From assembly GCF_021646545.1 (NCBI RefSeq), contig NZ_JAKIRP010000008.1, positions 248,001 through 312,000 on the forward strand: a stretch of 64,000 bases of DNA, in the 5' to 3' direction. The stretch's first letter is position 1, and each line of letters opens with the position of its first letter. The stretch comes from Chitinophaga filiformis. Lineage in GTDB: Bacteria; Bacteroidota; Bacteroidia; Chitinophagales; Chitinophagaceae. The notes under the pieces were generated by a model. That model was not told where the DNA came from and did no database searches. It saw only the letters and a program-made list of their open reading frames with translations. Position numbers and translations under genes: made by a program. This document shows positions 42,770 to 50,113 of the stretch, in pieces.

Positions 42770-43692
42770 TTACAATTACAGGAAGATTGATAGACTTTGG
42801 GGGTGGTGCCTTCCACCTTCCTGAATACCCTGATAAAATAGTTGACATCTGTGAAGCCGCAAAGCTTGCTTACATCGTAAATATTGCTTTGCGGCTTTGC
42901 CAATAGTTGTTTGGCAAGCTTAATCCTTTCCTTGTTGACATACTCCAGCGGCGTGATACCAAACTGCTCACGGAACCATTTAAAGAACAGGTTCCTGCTG
43001 AGATATGCCTTCCGGCTCAGGGCTTCTACTGCGATCTTCTCCGTTAGATGCTCGTGGATATAGTTCAAGACAAAATTTTGCCTGTTACCGTTAATATTGG
43101 AATTGCTGCCTTCCTCCGCCTGTCCTAACTGCTGACTTTGCAACAGGCGGATTAGGAGTTCTTTCAGCTGCAGATCTGCATAGATATTCTTCGACTTATC
43201 ATGACTGCTACAGATGCGGATCAGTTTATTGATCAATTCTGTAATCTCATGATTATTCTCAAAGTGATACTGCTGGAAGGAAAGTTGCCAGTTTTGCTGT
43301 TCACCATCGGTATTGTAATAATGATTCAAATAATTGACCGTTTCCCGGATATAGCTGTCGTCTATAGCCAGGGCAATACACTGCGTGGGATTGTCCAGGG
43401 TAGCTTCCGGAAAATCGATGGTCATGGTTTCCTGTGGCGGCACGATGAGCGATTCTCCCGGCAGGTAATCGAAAGAAGGTTTATTGACAAGATGCATGAT
43501 CTTTTTACCGCGTATCATGCTGGTAATTACGAGATCATTGAAAGTGAGCGGAACATCGTAGGCCTGCTCGTAACTTTCAAAGATACTCAGCTCACAATTG
43601 CGGAGATTGAACACACGCCTGTTCTCTACTAAAGTTTGCAGTTGCCGTGGAATAGTAAGGTCAATCGTCTGCAAATAATTCTTTATCTGCAT
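42766..43692 (-). CDS. AraC-family transcriptional regulator
   Basis: 308 residues. The N-terminal AraC-type arm/cupin domain covers about 1-190 (SLIVPPQETMTIDFPEATLD). Two helix-turn-helix motifs follow at the C-terminus, about 205-300 (EALSRKAYLSRNLFFKWFRE, ISxxEYVNKERIKLAKQLL and DVNYFIRVFRKVEGTTPKVY). The gene is divergent from the aldehyde dehydrogenase gene across 168 bases. Together with the family's habit of controlling its neighbour, this makes it the likely regulator of aldehyde oxidation. The divergent region holds a possible -7 box for this gene (TAATTTTG, 43748 to 43741) and a 12-base tandem repeat near the dehydrogenase start. Confidence 0.9.
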   Translation of the reverse strand: MQIKNYLQTIDLTIPRQLQTLVENRRVFNLRNCELSIFESYEQAYDVPLTFNDLVITSMIRGKKIMHLVNKPSFDYLPGESLIVPPQETMTIDFPEATLDNPTQCIALAIDDSYIRETVNYLNHYYNTDGEQQNWQLSFQQYHFENNHEITELINKLIRICSSHDKSKNIYADLQLKELLIRLLQSQQLGQAEEGSNSNINGNRQNFVLNYIHEHLTEKIAVEALSRKAYLSRNLFFKWFREQFGITPLEYVNKERIKLAKQLLAKPQSNIYDVSKLCGFTDVNYFIRVFRKVEGTTPKVYQSSCNCN

Positions 43693-43740
43693 AGGAATAT
43701 CTGTTTACTACCAACAAGTTAACCAATTTCCCGCCCATCT

Positions 43741-43748
43741 CAAAATTA
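43741..43748 (-). promoter_or_regulatory. Possible -7 box of the AraC gene
   Basis: TAATTTTG on the minus strand matches TAnnTTTG, 48 bases before the AraC ATG. No -33 TTG was found. Confidence 0.33.
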
Positions 43749-43816
43749 AGGTACGATTGTGCTATAAATAAGTACGAAAATATCCGTGTCTTCTTATCAG
43801 TTCAGGAAATTGCAGG

Positions 43817-43840
43817 TATTATTTCACGTATTATTTCACG
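43817..43840 (+). promoter_or_regulatory. Tandem 12-base repeat before the aldehyde dehydrogenase gene
   Basis: TATTATTTCACG occurs twice head-to-tail without a gap (43817-43828 and 43829-43840), ending 20 bases before ATG 43861. AraC proteins bind direct repeats, so this could be the operator, but the centre spacing of 12 bases is shorter than the usual 21. The repeat is certain; the function is inference. Confidence 0.5.
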
Positions 43841-43860
43841 TTTAAAAAACTCCACAAATT

Positions 43861-45393
43861 ATGAGCGTTGCAACATCTGCTGCCCCTTCTTCAACCCTGG
43901 CAGCACGTCCTGAATTTAAGACCAGGTATGAGCATTTTATTAACGGGGAATGGGTGCCACCATCCAGCGGTGAATATTTTGATAACATTTCTCCCATAGA
44001 TGGTAAGGTTTTCACACAAGCTGCAAGAGGCAATGCCACTGATATTGATAAAGCGATAGATGCGGCCCATGAAGCATTTAAAACATGGAGTAGAACAGCT
44101 GCTTCTTACAGGAGTAACCTGCTGTTGAAAATCGCACAGATAGTGGAAGATAACCTGGATTATCTGGCCGTTGTTGAGACAATAGACAACGGGAAACCTA
44201 TCCGGGAAACAAAGGCGGCCGACCTGCCACTGGTAGTAGATCATTTTCGTTATTTCGCCGGAGTGATCCGCAGTGAGGAAGGCACGATCAGTGAACATGA
44301 TGAAACCACGGTGAGCATCAACCTGCATGAGCCTATTGGTGTTGTGGGTCAGATCATCCCGTGGAACTTCCCGCTGCTCATGGCAGCCTGGAAGATTGCG
44401 CCTGCACTGGCTGCAGGTTGCTGCGTAGTGGTAAAACCTGCAGAACAGACGCCTACCAGCATTATGGTACTGATGGAACTGATCGGCAATGTATTACCGA
44501 AAGGTGTATTGAATATTGTAACCGGTTTCGGTGTGGAAGCGGGTAAACCGCTGGCATCATCTCCCAAAGTGCAGAAGGTTGCCTTTACGGGGGAAACTAC
44601 TACCGGCAGGCTCATTATGCAATACGCCTCAGAAAACCTGATCCCCGTTACGATGGAATTGGGAGGTAAGAGTCCTAACATTTTCTTTGAAAGCGTAGCT
44701 GACGCAGATGATGAGTTCTTTGATAAAGCAGTAGAAGGAGCCGTACTGTTTGCCCTGAACCAGGGTGAGGTATGTACCTGTCCAAGTCGTATACTGGTAC
44801 ACGATCACATCTATGATCGCTTCATGGACCGCGTTATTCAACGCACAAAAGCCATTAAGATGGGTAACCCGCTCGACCCGGATGTTATGATGGGCGCCCA
44901 GGCCAGTGAAGACCAGTTCCAGAAGATACTGAGTTATCTGGATATTGGTAAACAGGAAGGCGCAGAAGTGTTATGCGGTGGCGATGCTTTCCATCAGAAC
45001 AACGGGCTGGAGCACGGATTCTATGTTCAGCCTACACTCCTGAAAGGAAACAACAAGATGAGGGTATTCCAGGAAGAGATATTTGGACCGGTAGCTTGTG
45101 TGACCACTTTCAAATCGACAGAAGAAGCGATCGAGATTGCCAATGATACACTCTACGGATTGGGCGCAGGTGTCTGGACCCGGGATGCACATGAACTGTA
45201 TCAGGTTCCAAGAGCATTACAGGCCGGTAGGGTATGGGTGAACTGCTATCATGCTTATCCGGCTCACGCACCATTCGGAGGATATAAGAAATCCGGTTTT
45301 GGAAGGGAAACACATAAGATGATGCTGAATCACTATCGTCAGACGAAGAATATGCTGATATCTTATGGTAAACAGAAACTTGGATTCTTCTAA
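43861..45393 (+). CDS. NAD-dependent aldehyde dehydrogenase (ExaC/AcoD-like)
   Basis: 510 residues, cytoplasmic. Cofactor binding: IPWNFPLLMAAWKIAPALAA and FTGETTTGRL. General base Glu in MELGGKSPNIFFE (about residue 265). Catalytic Cys in NQGEVCTCPSR (about residue 305). That last phrase is typical of the acetaldehyde dehydrogenase group with ExaC and AcoD, so short aliphatic aldehydes are the likely substrate. It is divergent from an AraC regulator. A DUF779 gene follows 214 bases later, an association common for this enzyme type. A 12-base tandem repeat lies just upstream. Confidence 0.92.
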   Translation: MSVATSAAPSSTLAARPEFKTRYEHFINGEWVPPSSGEYFDNISPIDGKVFTQAARGNATDIDKAIDAAHEAFKTWSRTAASYRSNLLLKIAQIVEDNLDYLAVVETIDNGKPIRETKAADLPLVVDHFRYFAGVIRSEEGTISEHDETTVSINLHEPIGVVGQIIPWNFPLLMAAWKIAPALAAGCCVVVKPAEQTPTSIMVLMELIGNVLPKGVLNIVTGFGVEAGKPLASSPKVQKVAFTGETTTGRLIMQYASENLIPVTMELGGKSPNIFFESVADADDEFFDKAVEGAVLFALNQGEVCTCPSRILVHDHIYDRFMDRVIQRTKAIKMGNPLDPDVMMGAQASEDQFQKILSYLDIGKQEGAEVLCGGDAFHQNNGLEHGFYVQPTLLKGNNKMRVFQEEIFGPVACVTTFKSTEEAIEIANDTLYGLGAGVWTRDAHELYQVPRALQAGRVWVNCYHAYPAHAPFGGYKKSGFGRETHKMMLNHYRQTKNMLISYGKQKLGFF

Positions 45394-45463
45394 ATAAATT
45401 ACCGATCAGGAGTTAAAAATTGATTTGTGTTTGTTGCAGACATGGGTACCCGCGGCTATCACC

Positions 45464-45554
45464 CGGGCTACAAATACCCACGGGATATTATCCCCGCGCT
45501 ACAGACACACCAGGGTTGCACCCGGGGCTACAAATATACCCGGGGTTGCACCCC
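45464..45554 (+). repeat. Interspersed GC-rich repeat, three units
   Basis: Three units of about 29-31 bases start near 45464, 45496 and 45524. Each has a GGCTACAAATA- or GCGCTACAGACA-like part followed by a GGGTTGCACCC-like palindrome (degenerate in the first). The family is the same as at 27319-27378, in opposite orientation. It fills the gap before DUF779 and shows that the open reading frame there is not coding. Confidence 0.6.
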
Positions 45555-45607
45555 AGGTTCCATGTTTCGGAATTCCTGATTTTTTATATAGTGTCTTAAC
45601 TTTTTTC

Positions 45608-45979
45608 ATGACTAAGAGAATCATAGCAACTGAGGACGCCATATCCTTGATCAATGAGCTCCGTCACAGGCATGGCCCCCTGATGTTTCACCAAAGTGGG
45701 GGCTGTTGTGACGGCTCACAACCAATGTGCTTTCCCGAGGGGGAGTTTAAAACAGGAGCTACTGACGTATGCCTCGGTGAAGTAGATGGATGTAAGTTTT
45801 ATATGAACGGGGACCAGTTTGAATACTGGAAACACACGCAATTGATCCTGGACGTCATCAAAGGGCGTGGAAGTAGTTTTTCACTGGAGATCCCCCTGGG
45901 AGTCAGATTTCATATCCGCTCCCGCGTATTCTCGGATGAAGAGTTTGCGGAGCTGGAAACGACACAACCGCTGACTTAA
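45608..45979 (+). CDS. DUF779 domain protein
   Basis: 123 residues from ATG 45608 (MTKRIIATEDAISLINELRH). The frame is open back to 45425, but that stretch is made of the intergenic GC-rich repeat and encodes low-information sequence, so the shorter start is right. The DUF779 signature is present: GPLMFHQSGGCCDGSQPMCF, then DVCLGEVDGCKFYMNGDQFE and WKHTQLILDVIKGRGSSFSLE. Four Cys in the first block suggest metal binding. The function is unknown, but the family sits next to acetaldehyde/alcohol dehydrogenase genes in many bacteria, and here it follows the ExaC-like gene. A terminator hairpin follows. Confidence 0.88.
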   Translation: MTKRIIATEDAISLINELRHRHGPLMFHQSGGCCDGSQPMCFPEGEFKTGATDVCLGEVDGCKFYMNGDQFEYWKHTQLILDVIKGRGSSFSLEIPLGVRFHIRSRVFSDEEFAELETTQPLT

Positions 45980-45998
45980 ACACTATCCCGAAAAATGG

Positions 45999-46029
45999 AA
46001 AGTCCTGCAGTTTCAACTGACAGGACTTT
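45999..46029. terminator. Terminator hairpin after DUF779
   Basis: AAAGTCCTG (45999-46007) pairs with CAGGACTTT (46021-46029). CAGTT/AACTG (46008-46019) lengthens the stem inward. A T at 46030 and TTTCAT follow the arm. The GH5 gene ends at 46099 on the other strand, so the hairpin may serve both. Confidence 0.7.
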
Positions 46030-46098
46030 TCATATCAAATTGTAAGCTTATGATGATCAGTGGATAATAACCCCTTGCCTGTATGGCATGATAAATTC

Positions 46099-47871
46099 TT
46101 AGGGTACAGGGGATTTTTCAAAATGAATGGCTTTCAAGTCAAATCCTCCGGTTTCAGCATATAGCCGGAGGGTTTGGCGGCCATTCCTGAGTACAATATT
46201 TTTCAGCGTATAGGCCTGCCACTCACCACGTTTATTTTCTTTTGCCGGGATCACGGTTACTTTACCTGTTGGTTTTCCGTCAATTGTCACAGCCAGTTTG
46301 CCAGGCGCATTACCTGGTGCAGCGATGAAAGAAAGTGTATACTTTCCTTTCAGGGAAATATTCATTGTGTACTTCAACCATTCGCCGGTAGCAAAATCGG
46401 TTACGTAATAGCTGTTTGCATCAGCGGAATCAGCTACAATGTCTACACCATCATTCCGGTATACCCTGCCACGGTTGCCGCCCACCCATTTAGGATTGGA
46501 TATACGGTAATTTGCCGTATCAGTATCAAAGTAAGCCGCACGGTTTACTCCGAGATCATAATCCACTGCAGCCAGCGTCCCTGTGTTCGTGATCGTATTG
46601 TTTTTAAAAGGCAACGTTTTTTCAGAGAAGGGCTGACGGATCATCGCGTCGATGACGTCGCGGTGAAGGATGTTGTTGCTGATATTCGTTCCTCTGGCCA
46701 CTTCCATCAAACCTTCATAGGCCATATCACTGGCGGGTGCGCTGCCCTTGCCGCTGATATAGTTGATCACGCGCATATATTTTTCGTTGGACGGGATCTC
46801 CAGCGGATTGTTAGCGCCTAACTTCTTCAGTGGCCACCACGACCAGCCGATGTTGTTCTTTTCAAACAGGCGGATGGCTTCCGTAAACCAGACATTCGAG
46901 TTCTCACCTGTTTCTCCCAGCCATACAGGTACATTATACTTCTGGCGGAAGTCCAGGATATGCTGGATGGACCTGGTATCATTCAGGTTCCAGTATTTAT
47001 GGAAACTCAGTACCATATTCTTGTCCCATGGTGGCAGCATGCCGTTGTAATTGTTTCCCCAGCCATTGCCCTCAATGATGATGATATGTCTGTTGTCTAC
47101 TTCGCGGATCGCTTTCGTAATATCCTGCAGTAATTGTTTAAGCGGAACGTTGTTCTGTTCTTTCAGGCCGTTCTTGTCATTTTCAGGGTCTTCGAAGCCA
47201 TAGTTAGGCTCGTTCAGAATGTCATAAGCGCCGATGAAAGGCTCATCCTGGTAACGTTCAGCAAGCTTCTTCCACAATGCCACGGTCTTTAAGCGGTCAG
47301 GCTCACTTTCCCAGAGAGAAGGTTTCGAGCCGTCGCGGTCAGAAATGTTCAGGTCATTCCCTTGTCCGCCGGGAGCCGCATGCAGGTCCAGGATCAGGTA
47401 CATGTTGTTTGCCTTACACCATGCCAGCAGGCTGTCTGTCATTACGAAGCCTTTTTCCAGCCAGGTGTGCTGTCCGGCCACAGGCTCTTTGTCTGCCGGT
47501 AGGGTATACAGGTTAAAGTGCATGGGCAAACGAACAGAATTGAAGCCCCAGGCTTTCAGGGAGTCAATATCTGCTTTGGTCGTGTGGTTGTCCAGCCAGG
47601 CGTCATAGAATTCCTGTGTTCTTTGCGGCCCGATGAGGCGTTCAATACCTGCACGGATCTTATGCTGCTGGCCCTGGCCGTTTACCCGTAACATATATCC
47701 TTCCTGCAGCATCCAGCCGCCAAGGCCAATACCACGCAAGAGTACATTTTCTCCTTTCTGGTTAACGATCTGTGTGCCTTTGGCCCTGAGGAAGCCCTGG
47801 CTCCGGCTCTGTAATGGATTGAAGGACAGGGAGATCAATAACAATAACGTGACGTGTTTAGATAGTTTCAT
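46099..47871 (-). CDS. Secreted glycoside hydrolase family 5 enzyme with CBM6
   Basis: 590 residues. Signal peptide: MKLSKHVTLLLLISLSFNPL. GH5 catalytic domain at about 30-370 (LLRGIGLGGWMLQEGYM, WGFNSVRLPMHFNLY), with the acid/base Glu221 in DILNEPN and the nucleophile Glu320 in VWLGETGEN. A linker region leads to a C-terminal CBM6 domain (about 455-588: YDLGVNRAAYFDTD, ATGEWLKYTMNISLKGKYTL, RQTLRLYAETGGFDLKAIHF). GH5 enzymes of this type cleave beta-1,4- or beta-1,3/1,6-linked glucans or mannans; the exact subfamily needs a search. It stands alone on the minus strand and is probably exported to act on plant or fungal polysaccharide. Confidence 0.9.
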   Translation of the reverse strand: MKLSKHVTLLLLISLSFNPLQSRSQGFLRAKGTQIVNQKGENVLLRGIGLGGWMLQEGYMLRVNGQGQQHKIRAGIERLIGPQRTQEFYDAWLDNHTTKADIDSLKAWGFNSVRLPMHFNLYTLPADKEPVAGQHTWLEKGFVMTDSLLAWCKANNMYLILDLHAAPGGQGNDLNISDRDGSKPSLWESEPDRLKTVALWKKLAERYQDEPFIGAYDILNEPNYGFEDPENDKNGLKEQNNVPLKQLLQDITKAIREVDNRHIIIIEGNGWGNNYNGMLPPWDKNMVLSFHKYWNLNDTRSIQHILDFRQKYNVPVWLGETGENSNVWFTEAIRLFEKNNIGWSWWPLKKLGANNPLEIPSNEKYMRVINYISGKGSAPASDMAYEGLMEVARGTNISNNILHRDVIDAMIRQPFSEKTLPFKNNTITNTGTLAAVDYDLGVNRAAYFDTDTANYRISNPKWVGGNRGRVYRNDGVDIVADSADANSYYVTDFATGEWLKYTMNISLKGKYTLSFIAAPGNAPGKLAVTIDGKPTGKVTVIPAKENKRGEWQAYTLKNIVLRNGRQTLRLYAETGGFDLKAIHFEKSPVP

Positions 47872-48033
47872 AACAATGAATTAGACTAAAAATTGACGAG
47901 GTAACAAAATAGGGATTTATGAACAGAAAAAAGATGAGGATTGATAAGTGGGTTGACATGTCTGTTTAGCGGCGATTCCGTGTAATTCCTGAAAAAGAGC
48001 ATTATCCGTGCAAGACGGGAGTTCTGCGAACTG

Positions 48034-48141
48034 TTATAAGAATTGAAGCAAGATCAGGTTAAAAAGTAAAGGAAGCACCAACGCCACGAGGACGGTGACC
48101 ACGAAGAGTATTACATATTCGAATATCTTTTTTGGTTTCAT
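48034..48141 (-). CDS. 35-residue single-span membrane peptide
   Basis: An ATG at 48141 opens 35 codons to a TAA at 48034. The product starts MKPKKIFEYV and continues as a hydrophobic helix of about 25 residues (VILFVVTVLVALVLPLLFNL), with a positively charged N-terminus. GAAGG lies 3 bases before the ATG. It starts 37 bases after the stop of the DUF2809 gene on the same strand, so the two may be co-transcribed. No family is recognised. Similar tiny membrane peptides often sit in envelope complexes, but that is only a possibility. Confidence 0.5.
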   Translation of the reverse strand: MKPKKIFEYVILFVVTVLVALVLPLLFNLILLQFL

Positions 48142-48178
48142 GACCTTCAGATACGATTTGAATATTTAGCCGGGGAAC

Positions 48179-48583
48179 TTAACGCATAACGCGGGAGCGT
48201 TCCAGCATCAATGCAATACCTGTTCCCAGCAGCGCGCCTACTGCATAGCAGATACAATCGCTCAGCACAAAATCATAACCCAGTATCAGGCCGAATGGGA
48301 ACGTATGCCGCAGCTGCACGATCCAGCTGGCTTTATATAATTGCTGCAGTTCGATAATGATGCACGCCAGGAGGGTAAGTATACCCAGCTTTACGGGTTC
48401 AGTAGCAGGGAATAAAAACCTTAAAAAGAAGAACAGGCAGGTGGCATACAGTACGTCGCCCCCATAGGTGCTGATAAGTCCTGGAAAGTAATGTGGGTAT
48501 AAACGCGTAGCCAATCCAATGGGAATGGTGAGCAGGAACAGTACAAAGTATAGGAATATCTTCTTCGCTCTCATAGGTTTCAT
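48179..48583 (-). CDS. DUF2809-family membrane protein
   Basis: 134 residues with four predicted membrane helices (FLYFVLFLLTIPIGLATRL; VLYATCLFFFLRFLF; LGILTLLACIIIELQQLY; CICYAVGALLGTGIALML). The sequence matches the DUF2809 / YjgA-like small membrane family, of unknown function; its general shape resembles VanZ-like proteins. ATGs at 48583 and 48574 are both possible starts. The 35-residue peptide gene lies directly downstream. An AraC-type pseudogene lies upstream on the same strand. Confidence 0.8.
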   Translation of the reverse strand: MKPMRAKKIFLYFVLFLLTIPIGLATRLYPHYFPGLISTYGGDVLYATCLFFFLRFLFPATEPVKLGILTLLACIIIELQQLYKASWIVQLRHTFPFGLILGYDFVLSDCICYAVGALLGTGIALMLERSRVMR

Positions 48584-48603
48584 AGGTCCAAATATAGGAA
48601 ATA

Positions 48604-48910
48604 TTAGAAAGTTTCAACATTCATAGTGCCTGCAAACGTGCGGAGATATTCAGTGGGAATGACACCTGTTATTTTCCTGAAATACTGGTTGAAGGATGAT
48701 TTGGCTTTGGGACCCGCAGTCGAAAGCCAGGGTAAGTACGTTAACCGGCAGCGCCTTGCTGCTCATAAACTGCATCTGCTGAATGGCACGTTCAATGCGC
48801 AGTTCATTGATGGACTGATAGAATGTTTTGTTGTTGACGGGAGAGAACCCCTTTAAATGACCTGTTAAGTGGTGATCGAAGTAGCTTGTTGGCTGTTTTG
48901 CGTCCAGCTG
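48604..48910 (-). pseudogene. Frameshifted remnant of an AraC-family regulator
   Basis: Reading leftward from 48910, the frame encodes TFYQSINELRIERAIQQMQF, then VLTLAFDCGSQS, the middle of an AraC C-terminal DNA-binding domain. The frame then breaks near 48703, where one extra C sits in a run. The next frame continues with KSSFNQYFRKITGVIPTEYL and a natural stop at 48604-48606. Removing one base would restore the canonical CGF-xSKSSFNxxFKKxTGxxPxEY block. No start or N-terminal domain is present upstream: an in-frame TAA lies at 48911-48913 and the bases beyond to 49063 are non-coding. It is therefore both truncated and frameshifted. Confidence 0.75.
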
Positions 48911-49063
48911 TTATGGTTGGTTGACCAGAAACGGGCCAAAAACGATCCTGCCCGGAAGGAATGGAGGCGGCTTGTTGGTAGTTTACTCGCTTCGTTTATC
49001 TTTACGGCGCGGGGAGTCAATTAATGGACCTGACCGCATCAATCCTGAAAACCAACAAGCGAT

Positions 49064-49729
49064 ATGAAAATAAGAGCCATTATTACGGGAGCAACGGGTA
49101 TGGTAGGAGAGGGCGTTCTGCACGAATGCCTGCTAAGCACAGATGTAGAGGCGGTGCTGGTCATCAACAGGAGGCCCTGTGGCGTGACGCATCCTAAGCT
49201 GAAAGAGATCATTCACGCCGATTTCTTCGATTTTAGCCCCATCAGGGAACAATTAAGTGGCTATAACGCCTGTTATTTCTGCCTGGGCGTTTCGTCTGTA
49301 GGCATGAGCAAGGAAACCTATTACAGGATGACTTATACCCTGACCATGCATGTGGCGGAAACTTTGAGTCAGCTAAACAAGGATATGACCTTCTGTTACG
49401 TATCCGGGGCAGGGACTGACAGTACGGAAAAAGGCCGGTCAAACTGGGCCAGGGTAAAGGGGAAAACGGAGAACGACCTGATGGAATTGCCATTCCGGGC
49501 GGTGTTTGCCTTCCGTCCGGGTTTTATCAGACCTATTAAGGGCCTGAAGTATGTGCATTCATTTTACAAATACATCGGCTGGATGTTCCCCATCGGCCGT
49601 GCACTGTTTCCGGGTGGATTTGCAAAACTGGAGGAGATAGGGCAGGCGATGATCAATGTGACATTGAACGGATATCAGAAAAAGACAATCGAAGGAAAAG
49701 ATATTATCGCCCTGGGGAAGAGGGCATAA
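49064..49729 (+). CDS. NAD(P)-binding oxidoreductase of the epimerase/HTATIP2-like group
   Basis: 221 residues with a Rossmann-type start (AIITGATGMVGEGVLHECL, the GxxGxxG nucleotide-binding loop). INRRP follows the second strand. It continues with GVSSVGMSKETYYRMTYTLT and FCYVSGAGTDSTEKGRSNWA, where the usual YxxxK is not obvious. The shortened atypical short-chain dehydrogenase fold suggests NAD(P)H binding, perhaps as a redox-sensing or isomerase-type protein. No specific reaction can be assigned. A plausible promoter (GTTG 48974-48977, 19 bases, TATCTTTA 48997-49004) is upstream. It is monocistronic. Confidence 0.82.
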   Translation: MKIRAIITGATGMVGEGVLHECLLSTDVEAVLVINRRPCGVTHPKLKEIIHADFFDFSPIREQLSGYNACYFCLGVSSVGMSKETYYRMTYTLTMHVAETLSQLNKDMTFCYVSGAGTDSTEKGRSNWARVKGKTENDLMELPFRAVFAFRPGFIRPIKGLKYVHSFYKYIGWMFPIGRALFPGGFAKLEEIGQAMINVTLNGYQKKTIEGKDIIALGKRA

Positions 49730-50113
49730 TATCTTTTCCTGTTCATACAGGACATCTGCGTGTATTCTTCTCCAATTTTTATTCTGTTAACTTCTCATTA
49801 ACTACTTTTTCAAAAAGTTGACCGTACTTCGCATTGCTTTAATAACCATTAGTTTCTTATGACCATTCATTGTTTAAGTATGAAAAGTTGGTATCTACAA
49901 TACCTATCACTGTAACCATATATTTCCGAATTACATAGATTATTGTTAGTCCCGGATCTGTGCAGTGCTGGCTATATAGTCTCCATTGATTGTTTTAATG
50001 TTGTCGCATTTGTGCCGCTATGCTGCCGCCATTGGGGATTGTCATGATGGGGACGCGTCACTTATCCGCGTTATGTTAATCTTTATTTGTTAATCATTAT
50101 GTATAACCATACC
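49730..50113. other. AT-rich intergenic region before the RHS gene
   Basis: 384 bases without a recognisable gene, ending at the chosen RHS start. A weak hairpin (TCCTG/CAGGA, 49737-49752) may end the oxidoreductase transcript. A 15-base palindrome of A and T runs lies near 49808. No TAnnTTTG box was found. Confidence 0.5.

Noticed and set aside
45425..45607. N-terminal extension of DUF779
   Set aside because: It translates the intergenic GC-rich repeat; the DUF779 domain starts right after ATG 45608.
48626..48856. 76-codon plus-strand open frame before the NAD(P)-binding gene
   Set aside because: The opposite strand encodes recognisable AraC blocks (as a pseudogene), which explains this frame as a shadow.
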